A DNA stretch of 56,215 bases, taken from a virus. The stretch spans positions 1 to 56,215 of the IMG/VR virus record IMGVR_UViG_3300029998_000036. One strand, 5' to 3'. Below the pieces are notes generated by a model. It had not been told where the DNA came from. It saw nothing but the letters and a program-made list of their open reading frames with translations, and did no database searches. Both the position numbers and the translations under genes were made by a program. Of this stretch, positions 1 through 14,000 are shown in pieces (the first letter of the stretch is position 1; each line of letters starts with the position of its first letter).

Positions 1-158
1 TTAATCAAGCTATGGCATTAAAGAAAGCTGAATTACAGTCTGAACCCGGATTCGCTCCTATTGTCAATATTAGCAATGAAGAAGGTAATAAAGCTGCTTT
101 ACTACAAGAACAAGGTATAAGGACAGTCGCAGCTTCAACGACAGTCAATAGAAAATCT
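1..158. repeat. Terminal overlap, left copy
   Basis: These 158 bases recur at 56058-56215. The only difference is T at 127 versus C at 56184, which changes a Val codon to Ala. The overlap joins the gene broken at the two ends into one reading frame, so the contig represents a circular or terminally redundant molecule. An assembler k-mer overlap would normally be exact, so the mismatch suggests strain variation or a true terminal repeat. Confidence 0.9.
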
Positions 159-1328
159 GCTGAAGCTGTTGCTAATGAAATGATAAATGTTCTACCTATA
201 TCAGAAAGTATGTCTAAACTTAAAGGTACTTCATCTCAAGATATTCAAGATAGAACTACTATCGGTATGCAAACAGCTAAAGATATTGTTGCCCCTTTGC
301 AAGACCTAGGAGAGGATAATATAGACAAACCTATGCAATCTATCACTACAGACAAATCATTGCCTTTAAATGAGCCTAATAAGTCTAAAACAGCTATTAC
401 AGCTAAAGCAGGTGCTGGAGAAAAAGCTAGTTTCTCGTTAGATTCAAGTGGCAAATGGCAAGGTGGAGAAGTTAAATATAAACCTACTATTACCACTATT
501 CAAGACAAAGGTATTAGTATAAAAGATGAAATGCCTTATACAATGGAATCGTTAATGGATAGTGCTGATTTATTACAAATAGGAGCTGGAGATAATTATA
601 ATGCCAACAATAATCCTTATTTAATGATGGCTAATCAAAGACAATCTTTTCTTAATGATTACGCTAAACAACAATCTGATAGAATACAGCAATCTGTTAA
701 ACAAGGTGAAGTTGAAGTTAAAGCTCCTACTGCAGATTATTCTAGCAAAGTATCTGAAGGAATGGGTACTAATATTTATTATGGCGGTTCTAAAATAGAC
801 ATGAGGTCTAGTGATAAAAAGGAAAAAATTCCTACTGCTACTGATGCTTCTGGACATGATATGGTAGCTACAGGACAAGAATTTAAATTCCAAAATATAT
901 CTTATCCTGAAAGAGCTAGTACAACAGTTGATGTAGCTCCAAGTCAAGTGACTTCTTCTGAATTTGCTTCTAATTGGATATTGTCAGATAGAGATGGTAA
1001 ATTACCTGCAAATTCTGTTTGGACATATAATTCCGGTACTGGTCAATCAGAGCCTAATCCTAAGATTAAAACAGTATTTGATTTACAACAGTTATTAAAA
1101 AATCCTCCTACTACAGGTGTTTCGTTTAAATCTAAATCTGGTCAAGACTTGATATATAGAAAACCTCAGCAAGATGCTAGTGGCAAACAAATGGGTTTGA
1201 ATCATAATCTTACAACTACTGATGGAAGTAATATTAGAGCTACAGGTGGACAGTTAAATACTTTAGGCGGTAGAGGTATCCAAGCCAATGCTCCTAAAGG
1301 TCAAAATCCATTACAATTAGGAGAATAA
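3..1328 (+). CDS. Probable ejection (internal virion) protein, C-terminal part; 5' end lies at 55832
   Basis: The frame is open from base 3, so the ATG at 12 is internal. Joined to the right-end fragment (55832-56057) it gives one protein of 517 residues. The visible part is polar and rich in Gln, Asn, Thr and Ser, with no membrane segment or enzyme motif that I recognise. It lies between two Gly/Ala-rich proteins (54532, 54960) and the giant protein at 2002. The next gene starts one base after its stop, which points to one operon. In Bacteroidota podoviruses this position usually holds ejection or internal virion proteins, and the role is inferred from that context only. Confidence 0.75.
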   Translation, partial: NQAMALKKAELQSEPGFAPIVNISNEEGNKAALLQEQGIRTVAASTTVNRKSAEAVANEMINVLPISESMSKLKGTSSQDIQDRTTIGMQTAKDIVAPLQDLGEDNIDKPMQSITTDKSLPLNEPNKSKTAITAKAGAGEKASFSLDSSGKWQGGEVKYKPTITTIQDKGISIKDEMPYTMESLMDSADLLQIGAGDNYNANNNPYLMMANQRQSFLNDYAKQQSDRIQQSVKQGEVEVKAPTADYSSKVSEGMGTNIYYGGSKIDMRSSDKKEKIPTATDASGHDMVATGQEFKFQNISYPERASTTVDVAPSQVTSSEFASNWILSDRDGKLPANSVWTYNSGTGQSEPNPKIKTVFDLQQLLKNPPTTGVSFKSKSGQDLIYRKPQQDASGKQMGLNHNLTTTDGSNIRATGGQLNTLGGRGIQANAPKGQNPLQLGE

Positions 1329-1329
1329 T

Positions 1330-1920
1330 ATGGATCCGAAAATTAAAGATATAATAGTTGATCAAGCTTATAAACGTAAAGCTAGTGGGCAACCAATATC
1401 GATGGAAGATTTAAACTATATTATACAGCAACAAGCTATTCCTATACCTCAAGATAAAATAGTAGAATCTCAAAGTGGTTCTGAAGAAACTATGCAAAAT
1501 CTACAAAAGGCTAAATCTGGTAACGTAGAATCTGGTACATGGAATAATTTTAGACGCGGTTTAGGTGGTGGAGAATCAGACGAAGAATTAAAAGCTAGAG
1601 CTATACAAGAAGCTGAACAGGCGGTAAGATCTAAGCAAACTGTTATACCTAATCCTAAGGCTATTGATAAAGAACAATTGCTTAGAGAAGTTAACGCTAA
1701 TAAGTTATCAATGGATACAGCGGATACTATGTATAAAGAACCTCCTAGAGATCAGTTTTGGAATAGTCCTGAAGGATTAGCTTTATCAGTTAGAGAAGCT
1801 CAAGCTAGTGGTGATCAACAAAGACTTGAACAGGCTAAGTATAAACAAGCTAATATCGAAAAGCTTAAACAAGAATGGTATGGTAAAGCTATATCAACTA
1901 AAAAGAAAAAAAAGAAATAA
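1330..1920 (+). CDS. Hypothetical protein with polylysine tail, probable ejection-module protein
   Basis: 196 residues, start ATG one base after the preceding stop. It is strongly hydrophilic, with helical stretches rich in Glu, Gln, Lys and Ala, notably around residues 75-110 and 135-180, and no membrane segment. The C-terminus is a run of six lysines (STKKKKKK) just before the stop. The giant protein downstream also ends in a lysine run. The family is not recognised. Its position between a 517-residue virion-like protein and the polymerase-like giant suggests a small DNA-associated internal virion protein, which is inference. Confidence 0.8.
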   Translation: MDPKIKDIIVDQAYKRKASGQPISMEDLNYIIQQQAIPIPQDKIVESQSGSEETMQNLQKAKSGNVESGTWNNFRRGLGGGESDEELKARAIQEAEQAVRSKQTVIPNPKAIDKEQLLREVNANKLSMDTADTMYKEPPRDQFWNSPEGLALSVREAQASGDQQRLEQAKYKQANIEKLKQEWYGKAISTKKKKKK

Positions 1921-1972
1921 ACATCGTACTAATTTAAACTAATTATAAGAGCTTATAATGGCTGACGAAATT

Positions 1973-1982
1973 AAAAAAAAAA
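1973..1982 (+). other. A10 homopolymer at the likely 5' end of the giant gene (possible slippage site or indel)
   Basis: An ATG at 1958 opens MADEIKKK and then meets ten A bases. In that frame translation stops soon after (TAA near 2011). Slipping back one base on the run (A AAA AAA type), or adding one A by polymerase slippage, joins it to the 4,167-residue frame and reads on as NEFVPFGVPLTD. The alternative start in the giant frame is GTG at 2002, which has no properly spaced ribosome-binding site. The run may be a programmed slip, a sequencing indel, or chance. Confidence 0.55.
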
Positions 1983-2001
1983 TGAATTTGTACCTTTTGG
2001 A

Positions 2002-5000
2002 GTGCCTTTAACCGATATACTCCAAGATATGGGTAAGACTGCGAGACAGTCTACTCAACCATTAACTACCGAACAACCAATGCAACCTGAAGCCATTATA
2101 GATAAAGCTCAGGTTGCTAAGGTTAAACCTAAACGTAAGACTTATCAAGAACTTCCTGAAAAAGAACAAACTTTAGTTGATAAAGAACAATCTGAACAAT
2201 ATCAAAGACAATTAGATAATGAAGCTAATCCTTTTAGATCATTAGATCAAAATGTCTTTATACCTACCACAGATGACCAAGGTAATACGAAATTGGTTTA
2301 TGATAACGATGAATACATGCGAGCTAAAAAGCAAGCTGATTCGATCTTATATGACCAATTTAATAATAATCCTTATCCTCAGTATCAAGAAGATTACTAT
2401 AATGCCTTTATATTAAAAAAGGACGGTAATCTATTTGACGCTACTAGAGGCTATGCCGGTTCTGCTAGGGTCGCATTAAAAGATATGTATGCAGATGCTA
2501 CTGGACAATCTGATCCTCAAAGAGAGAAAGCTAGAAAGTATTTTAGTGATATTATAGATAACTATACAGGTACTATAAAATCTATTGACGCTTCTAAGTA
2601 TTACGCTTTGGCTAAAGGAGGTTCTATTGATCCTAAAAGTATGATGCACGCTGAATCTAAACAATTTGGTTCTGATATATTCGGAGCCGCGGCTAAAGGA
2701 TTAGGTGGTATATTGTCTGGTCCGTTAGAAACTAACCAAGGGATTGATTTATTTAGTGGAGTTAAAAGCTTAACTGAAGCGGTATATCAACAAAATCTAG
2801 GCTGGATTGTAGATTCTAAACAACATGACGAATATGTTAAAGGACAAACTAAATTAGCTCAGAATGAAGGATTAGTTGGGCTATTAGGTTTAAAAGGAAA
2901 TATAGGTGGTTCAGAGATAAAAAATATAATCAAAAGTCAATTGCAAATGAGTATGGAGAAATACTCTAATCAATTAAAGGAAGATGGTTTATTTGATCCT
3001 AATGCTCCAGATCCTTTATTAGTTAAAATGCAAAATGACTTAAAAGCTATTGATGAAGAAGGTACTAATTTATTAGACTTTGCCGCTAGTACAGGAGTTA
3101 ATTTAACATCGCTTATAACCGATATATACTCTCCACTAGGAGCTTTTAATATAGGTGGTAAAGTTGCTAAGGGAGTTGAGAAAGTAAGCTTTAAGGTCAA
3201 AAGAAGCGTATCTATTGCCAAGGAAATGCAGTTAGGTAAAACATTTGGAGAAATGGATGTTCCTAAGCTTACTAAAGATGTCTTTAGTAACTTTAAAGTT
3301 AGCGAGAATACTTTAAATGAATTTAACCATGTCAATAAAATGACTAACGCAGTTAATATAAATAAGATACCAAATGTAAATTTAATATCTGAACATCCTA
3401 ACGTACAAGCTATTGTAGATTATCTTAAGCCATTCTTAAAGTCTGAAGGAGTTACTCTAGAAGGTAGTTTAATTGAACCGGCGCATAGTATTATTCCTAA
3501 TCTAACAACAGCTATTACTACTTCTTATTTGCAAACTATATTTGGAGATGTTACTCCTACATCAGATGAGATAGAAGCTGCTTCAAAGAATCTAGGTTTA
3601 ATGATGACTGCCGGTACAGTATTATTTAATGGATTACTACGCGGAACAATGATAGAAAATGGATTAGTTAAGAACTCTAAATTATTACAAAATATTGATC
3701 CTGATAAAGCTGAAAGATTAGTTGCTATGATTAACAATAAGAACATGTTTGTTAATGGACTTATGGATGTAGCCGCTGGTACTACACTTGAATTACCTAG
3801 TATTATGCAATTCTCAGCTCAAGATGATACTCATGGAGTAGGTAAAGCTATTGCTCAAAGTTTAATCACTCAATTAGCTATGATGGGACACGGTATAATC
3901 TCTAGTGGTAAAGGTTACTTAAGAGAATCTGATCATTTGAAACAAGAAAATGAATATTATAAATACGTAGACAAATTGACATTATATGACAAAATAGATA
4001 ATGTTGAAGTTCCTATTGGTAAAAGAGATGTTAATTTAGGAGAGTATGTTTATCAGAGAGCTAAACAGCAAAACATAGATGCTGACAATATGAAACTTAG
4101 CGATATGAAAAAGCTTTTAGATAAGACTAATTTAACTAAAGATCAATTAAAAATCATTGATAAGATAAATGATTTAGCTGGTGATGTTAGCGTTAATTTT
4201 TCTAGTACAGATATGCCTTATAACAGACCAGGCAAGTTCAATGCTAATGATAATGCTATTACAGTTAATACAAGCGTTGCTACCGATAGAACATTTAACT
4301 TAGATGGTACAATGGCTAACTTGATTATACATGAAGGTACTCATGCTTTAACCGCCGGTGAATATCGGAATAATCCTACATTTGCTAAGAATATTGATAA
4401 TATGTTTGATGATCTTATTACAAGTCCTTTGTTATCAGATACTCCAATACTTAATCAATTGTCCGGTCCTAATGGAAAAGATGAAATGATGGCTTTATTG
4501 GCTCAAGGTGATCCTAATATTATCAAGGCATTGAATCAATCAGACGTATCAGGACAATACGAGTATTACAAACGTAAAGTAGGTAAGTTGTTTGGTGGTA
4601 AAGAAACTTATGATAAATTCGTTGAAACTTTACAGAGCATACAATCGACTACTCCTTCAGAAGGTACTATGTATGGTTCTAATATATCTACTCTAAAAGC
4701 TATCGCCGGCGGGCCTGTTTATTCAATTAATAATCCTATGCCTTATGAAGTTAAAAATGATCTAAATGATGGCAAAGGAAATATTAGATTAGCTGAATTG
4801 AGTAAAGGTAAAATTTACATTAATACTGATTTTACTCCTGATTACTTTTGGAAGTATTTAATCGGCGAAGTACCTAGTGAAACATCTAAACAAAAGCAAG
4901 CTATGTTAGCTAGAATGGCTAAGGTAGATGGTTATAGCTTAGATAAGGTGAAATCTATTTTAACTCAGCCTCAAGACTTTATAGACTTTTTACATTTACA

Positions 5001-8000
5001 CGAACAATCGCATATTGATAATAACGATTCCGGAAAATATTCTGATTACTTCAAGAAGTATGGTAAACTTGATTACATGTCTGCTGATTTAATCAATGCA
5101 GAGAAACGTGCTACATTAGATGCTTTAAAGATTATAGAGAAACGTAAAGCTACCCAACCTGAAGCTGTTAGGCAAGAAGTGGAATCAATTATATCTATGA
5201 CTGCTAAAGACCCTACTTCTTTTGACCGTACAGAGGTTAATAAGACACAATTGATAGAAACATACGGCAGAGAGTTAATAGAGCGTTCTAAGCCAACGGA
5301 TATAGGTTTCTTTAGGAATCTAGGGTTCATGGATAAGTATAATGGATTTGAAGATATAGCTTCTAAGGATATTGACAAGATTACTAATCTTTATGTTGAT
5401 TACTATAATAGGGTAGAAGGACAATCTGACGATCCTAAAATACAGGAACAAAGATTAAATAAATCTTTATTACAAGCTATGAAACTAAAGAATCAAGTAC
5501 GTAAACCTGAGTATACTATATCTTTTGGTATGAGAGATAAACAAGCTATATTAGATAATGTATCTTTAAATAATACTCCAAAATATCCTGACGGAGAATC
5601 ATTAGATCCTTTCAGAACTAAAATGGATAATTTTAATGATAGATATTCTAAACAACTAGATAGATTTAATAGTGTAAATTTAAATGAATCTGAGAAAGCT
5701 ACATTAGATATTTTAAAAGGATATGATCATGTAACTGTTAATGGATATATCAACGATAAAGATACTGGTCACGATTCTGGTACTATTATAGCTAGAAATC
5801 CTGAATTAGCTAATCAATTAGCTGAGAAAGGTTTTGTCTATCTACCTAAAGCAACCGGTGGTAAAGTTATTAAACTAAATTTTAATGGCAAAGATCCTGC
5901 TATAATCGCTCAAGACTTGATGCAAATGGACTTGAAATATTTTCTATCGTCTGATGGAACTTATGGTCGCTATGGAGCCGGAAAGGCTATTGGTAATGAT
6001 CCTGTTATACTTAGTTTATTAGACTGGAATAAAATCAACAAAGGGATATTAACTAAGGATTATTTTATTGATAGCCCCAATATAGAACCTAAGGATTTAG
6101 AGAAATTACAACCTATATTTCAAGAAGTAAATAATGCTATTGATAATTATCTTAGAGGACCTAATGGCGAGCATATCTATAAAGATTCTAAACCTTCTTT
6201 GATAGATGCTTTTACTTCTCATTACCTTAATGTAATTGATGAATCTGCACAAACCAAAGGTACTAGATTAATTAAAGATAATTTAGGTAATACTCAAATA
6301 GCTGATAAAAAGATACCAAATAAGTATAATGCTCCTTTAGTTGATTCAGATACATTCTCGTACAAAGGAGAACAAGGTATAACAGTATTTGAAAAAATTA
6401 CTGGATTGGGAAGTGATATATCTTATTCTGATGCTAGACGTAGTGGTATAGATAAAGATAGTAAAGGTATATTTAGATCTACTGCTATAATTGATCCTGA
6501 TTGGCTTAAACCTAATACTGGATTATTTCCTAATGAAATGTTATATCGTTTTATGAAGGAAAAGGAAAATGATGGTGGGCAGAACTATCTTAATAGAGAA
6601 TCAGCTTTAATAGATTCTAGAGCTTTAGGTAAAGGAGATGAAATACCTGCATTAAGTAAGCAAGGTAATGGTTCTAGTGGCACTATAAATAAGTCTGCTA
6701 TGCACTATCAAGTATTCGATGAGTATAATGATTTGCATGAATCTGAATTAACTTCATTTAAAAAGAAATTACAATATGCCGGTATATCTGATGTAAGTAA
6801 TAGTTCATGTTTCAAAATGCCTAATTCATTTGAGTATATAAAGAAACCCGGACTTATTGATGGCACTACATTAGTAATGGACGGCGGTACTAATCTATTA
6901 CAGGTATTAGATAAAAATGGTAAAGTAGATAAAGACTTAAAAGATGAAACTATAAAAATCTATTTACATCAATTGTTCAATGAAGGTAATACTCCTGAAC
7001 AGTTTAAACATAAAACTTATTTAGCCGGTGAAAATCCTTCTAATTATATGTTTGGTTCTCATGTTTACGAAGATCATAAATTGAATACTGGAGCTGGTAC
7101 TTTAGGGATAAACAAAACTCCTAACTTTAGCCGTACTTCTAGGTTCTTTGAAGGAGAACTAGGACAAAAGACTTATGAAGCTACTAAAGATACTGAAAGA
7201 CTTATTGAGAATAGTTCTAAACAGCAAGACAATGATATATGTTTCTTAGAAGCTACTCATAGAAAATATGCTGATTTATTAAATAGTGCGATAGATAAAA
7301 ATGGATTAGCTGATTTTAATATAAATCCTGAAGATGCTACAAGACTTATTCGTGGTATGAAAACTATGATCAATAGTCTTAGAGAATCAGAAGTTAAGAA
7401 TGACTATATTAACGTAGATTACGCCGAATTAGCCTCTAAAATGATTGAAGATAGGTACAAGTATGCCTTAGACAATAATGAACCTATAAACGATTCTATT
7501 AAAGATATTTTCACATTGTATCATCAAATGGTAGGTTCAAGAGCTGGTGAAACATATAATCAAAAAGCTGGTCAATTTACCGTATATTCTGAAGCTAGAT
7601 CTAGAATAGCTGAAAAGGCTTATCAAGGATATACAGCTGGTATGAGCGTTAAACTTGGTACTTCTAATGAGGGTATAGCTTCTTATCATAGAGGATTAGA
7701 TGGATTTGCTAATATGGAATTAAGGCGTCAATTTGATAATCTAGTTAAACAAGGATTTACAAATAAACCTAGCGAAGAATCTACTTTATTGCATAATAAG
7801 ATAGAGGAATTCGGAGGTGACATTGAATCTGTTTATAGTGAATGGTCTAAATTACATATTGATAAAATTAAAGAAGGTTTGCTAAATACAACAGCTGAAC
7901 TATTACCTGAAATATTTGATGAAACTGGTTGGTGGAAAGAAAATGCTAAATTATCTGGTATAGTGTTAAGTGCTAAGGATATTGAACAATTAAACAAAAT

Positions 8001-11000
8001 ATCTGCTGAACCAATTACTTTGGGTAGTAAGATACTTGTTACTAGAGTTCCATTGGATAACGAAGCTTCTATGATGCCTGCTGTTGTCATTGGACTAGAG
8101 AATCATAATGGAGGCGTTGTAAGAGGCAATAAAGAACTAATAGCTCACTTTACTGGAGCTGATGATGATGGTGATGGTATATCATTACGTCCGGCTGATA
8201 AATTCAATTTCCCTAAAAAGAACTTCGACCCTATTTGGGAGCATTGGAAAGAACAAATGTCTTATATGAATAATGTTAAAAAGGGAGCTAGTGATTTAGA
8301 AGCTCAGGAAAAGATATTACAAAATGGTACTCGTAAAGTTTATAATACTTTGAAACAATATATTCCTAATTTACAGGCTAACGAATTAATCCAAAAGTCT
8401 AATCAACCCGGAATATTTAATAGAGCTATGCAAGCTGATAAATCAATGGACGTAACAGCTCGTAATGCTACTGCATTGCATGTAGCTAAAAACGGTTTAT
8501 CACCTGAATTAAGGAATATGGAAATTGATATTGGTGGTAAAATGTACCCTGCATTTGATGTTATTACAGCTTATCTTAATCCTAAATCAGTTGATATGTT
8601 TAATCCTCAGGTAGTTGATAATAAGAACGCAGTCGCTAATCTAATGGGTTATTCTGATTTAGATTCAATGCTAACTGAAGTAGGTGGTAAAGGTCGTAGC
8701 GCATTAAAGAAATTCAAAGAGCTGGGTTATAATGAAGCTAGTGAGAAATTAGCTTCTACAGTTTCAGATGAAGGTGGTCCGTTGAATAGAGTTGCTAAGT
8801 TTCTAAATGACAATACAATGGAACATGGTTTAAACAAAGACCATACTTCTATATTTGCCGCTCACAATAAGATGCAGTCTAATATGGCAGATCAGATTAT
8901 GTCTAAGGTGACTGATACAGTCAATAATATGTCTTTCCAAAATGAAGATGGTAGCCTTAATAGAACTAAGCTATTGTTTACGCCGGTGATTAATACTGCT
9001 CATGGTAAAAAAGTATCGTTAGGAGACTTAGCAATAGCTTTAAATCAATCTAAAGGTCAAGAGTTTTATGATGTAGTCCAACGTATATTTGGTATTGATT
9101 ATCCTACTATCGATAAGATATTAAAAGGCAACCAAAGAGTTAATGTTAAGTTAGATGGTAACGATTACAACATATCTCCTAATATTAAACAATTAGCAGG
9201 TATACATACTAAGAATGTTTTAAATAGTCTAGTATTAGGTCCGGGCAATATTAAGACTATTGAACTCAATAAACAGCTTGGTACTTCAATGACTATATAT
9301 CCTGATAGAACTATTAAATTGCCTGATGGTACTATCAAACCTATACATCAATTATTTGAACGTGATGGTAATGTTAAAGCATTTAAAACTCCTTATGAAA
9401 ATAACCAATTTATATATGCAGTGCAAAAAGCTATTAAAACTTCTGGTAATAAACAAGGACTTGTATTTGATAATAGCCAAGAATCTATTAAGATGCGTAA
9501 TAAGGAATATATCAATTCAATTGCAGATGCTTTCTCTAATGGAACTGAAGACGCTTCATTAATGACGACAGCTATTGCTTACCATCCTACAAGTCCCGAT
9601 GGCACGACTTTACTAAACAATGGTACAAATGAACCAAGTTCTATTTGGGCGCAGTCTAATGGTCCACAAATGCGTAATGACCTTATTAAAAACTATATGT
9701 CGCAAGGTATTGATAAAAAGACAGCTGAATACTTATCTAAAAAGAAATTAACAGCTGGATATGTTGATTTGCTTAATTTAACTGGATTACCTTTAAAAGT
9801 AGACAAAGGTACAAGCTTAGTAGATTTCACATTACAAAAGCAAACTGATATGTTGTATCCTAATAATAATGATTTAGGAACTACTGAACGATTTGACAAT
9901 CCATTTTACAGTTCAGTACAATCATTAAAGAATGAACCAACTAGAAAATTGTTTGAAATGAGAAAAGGTGATATAGCCGACTACGTTATGAAAGTAGATA
10001 AGAGAGCCGGTAGATTAATGAGACAAGGATTAGCAGGAAAGGCACTTTCTAGCCTTTCTAACGAACAATATCACGGTATAATTAAAGATATACTTAAGCC
10101 TGCTATTGAATCCAATATAGTCAAAGTATCGAGTAAACAGAAATGGAACGAAGCTCACACTAAAGAAGTATTAGACAACTTAGAATCTGTATTGGAATCT
10201 AATAATATAGATAATGCTGAGAAGTCTTGGCAAGATTCATTCGGTAGTAAAATAGGTTCTACTTTGTTTAGAGCTAATTATATAGCAGGATTGTTTAAAG
10301 ACTTAGCTAATGCTAATAAAACTTATAATAATAGGTCTACTCAATTTGCTTTATTCAATACTAGAACTCCTGAAGGTATCATTGACAGGGTATCTGTATA
10401 TAAGAATTTTTATGATGCTAGCCATGAGTATATTAAGTTCTTCACTAATACTGGCGATGTATCAAACGAACATCCCGGACTTGTCAAAGATATATTAGAG
10501 AAAACAAGTGGTAATGTATTAGCCGCTACCTACATGTCTAAAGCTCTAGTTGAAATAGTTAAACCATTGGACTTCTACAATAACATTAAAGATTCAATGA
10601 AATCCCAAATTACTCAATTCCATTTAGACAAAAACTTAACTGGTCATTTACAAGATTTTAAGCCTGAAGAATTGACTAATATATTCAAAGACGATGATTT
10701 GTCCAATATACTTAGTAATACTAATTTTAGTTCTATTACTGGCATAGAAACTATAAAGCAAGCTCTTTGTAATTATGGTGGAGTATCAGGTGATCTTAAT
10801 AATACTGAACTAATAGCTAAACAGATTGCTAAAAGCTGGAAAGAGACTAAACTAAATCCAATAGATTATTACCATGAGGATATAGAGACCGGTGGAGAGT
10901 ATAAAACTGCTATACCTAAACATTTAGTCGAATCAGTTCCTCCAGAGGTTTTAGCGGATTATAACGCATGGAGTTTAAGCCAAGGTTATCAAGAGAAAGT

Positions 11001-14000
11001 TGGAGAATTACATAAAGAGTTAGATCTTAAATCTAATCAAATTGAGAAAGCTGTTAATTCGTTTCTAAAGTATAAGACTTTCTACAATGCAATTGGTGAT
11101 CAAGCATTAAACTTAGCTAAAAGTTTTGATGATTTTATAATTAAACAAAAGTTTGATGTTAATGATCCTTCATCATTCGGACCATTAGGATTAGCTACTA
11201 GAGCTGTTAATAATTTAACTGAATTATCTAATGACTTAAAATCTATGGATAGCAAACGGTTCTTAAGTTCTATATCTACTACTGAAGCCGGTGATTTGGC
11301 TTTTGCTAGCGAACTCAATACTAAGCTGATTCAACCTACTTTAAAAGAAGAAGGCATATTACAAGAAACTAGAGAGGAGCTTAATACTAAATTCGATTAT
11401 AAGAACCAATCTGGCGTCCCTATGATGCGTATGATGCTTAATGCAATAGAAGCTACTGGTCATGGTCCAATAAATGATATAGGGACTAGAAAGTTCTTTA
11501 CCGATATGCTTAGAGAACAATCCAATGAAATGTACAATAGAAACTTATTCGGACAAAAACCTAATATTCCTATTGATATATCTCAAACCGCTTTACCAAT
11601 AGATGATATTATTGGTTCTGCTATTGAGTACCATAATCTTAATAACCAAGATAAGATGTGGTATGATCAAATGCAAAAGTTAGGAGTTCCTGAGTTCCAA
11701 GACGCTTGGTCTAATTTAGATCATATATCTAAAAGAGATCTATCTGAAGTCGCTAGACAAGTTATTAGTTCTAAAGTATCTGGAGCTATTAATAAAGCTA
11801 AAGGTGATATGGTTATACAAGAATTTTGGGACGATAATGGTTTATCGTTTGATCCGGCAAGACCTAAAAAACTTGAAGATGGTTCTTATGGTTATATTGG
11901 AATTGACGTTAATGGTATCAAAAAGAATATTGACTTAATTGACTTATATAATTTATTAGACAAAAGCGATCGTTCTTATAAGACTATATATGATCCTAGT
12001 AGGTTATCAGGTAAAGTTAATAGCCAAGTACAAGTAGCGTTACTCAATATGCAAGAAGTAGCTAGACAATCTTATGGTAGATATGGTGACGACAATCCTT
12101 ATGCCGCTGGATTAATTACTGAAAAGTTATCTCAAGGTATTAATGGTAAATATAGATTTATGCACGACCACGATGTTAGTATGTGGGCTTCTCAATTAGA
12201 TGATAAAGATTCATCTCAACCATTTGATGCTGGTAGTCCAATGAGTATTATAGCTAACGTCAATGGAGAATCAAGACAATTGGTAGGTTATGGCATTACT
12301 ATAATGAATCGATCTGTTGATGTAAAGAATAGCGATAAAATGAAAGCTATTAATAAATTAGAAGCTAGTGGTTATCATGCAGACTTAGCTCCAGATCAAA
12401 AAGCTATGATGACTAATGGTCGTAAAATACCTTCATTGATTATGGTAGATTCATTTGGTGGTAAAGATCCCGTTATATACTCAATACCTCTTTCTAGCGT
12501 TCAAAATGCTACAAGTGGAGATTGTTATGGCTGGACTAGTAATCGTCAATTAGAACGTCTTAAAAAGGCTTCTAATGGTATTGTAGATGGAATTGTTTCT
12601 AGCTTAAAGAATCCTAGAATAGTAGAGAATGATTTCAAAGCTTATCCTGATGCTAAGTATGTAATGGATAGAGAAGGATTTTATCAAGACTATAATTATA
12701 AAGCAGATAATACTAAAGGCAATTTACAAGTAAGACAAAAGCTATTAACTTTAGCCGGCGGTTTACCTAATTCAGAGTTTAGACAATATGCCGTTGCAAT
12801 GTCAAAAGATGCTATTGGAACTGATCTAATTAAACTAATGGCAGATGGTTATAATTCGTATCAAGGTAAGATGAAATACTGGGGAGGTTCGTATGTTGTT
12901 ACTACTGCAGCTGCTGGATTAATAGCAACTGGAGCAGCTTTAACTGGCAATATACCATTAGCTGGTTTAATGGCTGGTACTGCATTGAAATCTGTTGCTG
13001 GGTTTACTAAAAATATATTATGGCGTAAAGTAATTGCCAATAGAGCAACTACTGGTCAATGGGCATTACGTAATTATATACCTGACTTAGATAAAAATAA
13101 AGATCTTACTATTTCAGATAGTTTCGCTTCTTATATCTGGAGACCTTTAACTGAGGTATATAAATCATTAGGAGAGGTTAAATCATTATCTGAATCAGAT
13201 CTATCAATGGCAGCTGGTAAAATAGCTAGATTAACATTTGGAGAGCATTTAACTACTGAAGGTTCTAACTATGGTTTAGATATTCAAACTAAAGACGTAT
13301 CATTACAAAAGAAGATATATAAAGAGAGACTAGATATATTAGAAAAAACTAATAAAATGATTGAGAATGCAGGTCGTACCGACTTAGATGTTACTAAAGC
13401 TCAGTATCTATTAGAAGATTTATTGTCTAGTTCTAAATTCAATAAAGATGTTAAAGGATTAGTATATAAAGACCAATCTGGTTCATTCTCTACAATAGCC
13501 GGATTAACTAAAGAGGATATAACAGTTGCTAAAGATGAATTAGGTTCTTGGTTAAGTTCTACTGCATACGCCCAGTTCCTAGCTAATCAAGAAAAGAATA
13601 GCGCTATGAACACTACCAAGGTTGGTTTAAAGCATTCTATTAATATGCAGGAACAGCTTAAAAAAGCATTTGGCAATAGAGAGATATTCCAAGATGGGGC
13701 TGTTAACCAAACTGCATGGGACGATGTATTGACTATGAATACATTAAGTTATATTAGTCAAAGAACTATTGGTAACTTTGAAAAAATAGGTTCTGCTGCT
13801 ACTCCATTTGGTAGATGGGCATTAATGTTCTCACAGTTCTTACATGAGAATATATATGATACTACAATTGGTTCGGCTAATAGACGCAAACTATACAGAG
13901 CCTTAGAAAATGAAATTAACTTATTGCCTAAAGATGATGTTGCTAGAAAGGTAATGACTAAGTACGGTATCTTGGTAGGTGATAAATTATTCCATACTCC

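Noticed and set aside
2054-2059. Reading the DDDGDG motif of the giant protein (residues 2054-2059 of that protein) as an EF-hand calcium loop
   Set aside because: The loop lacks the expected hydrophobic residue at position 8 and the Glu at position 12. The preceding R-x-P and SMMP context fits a polymerase barrel better.
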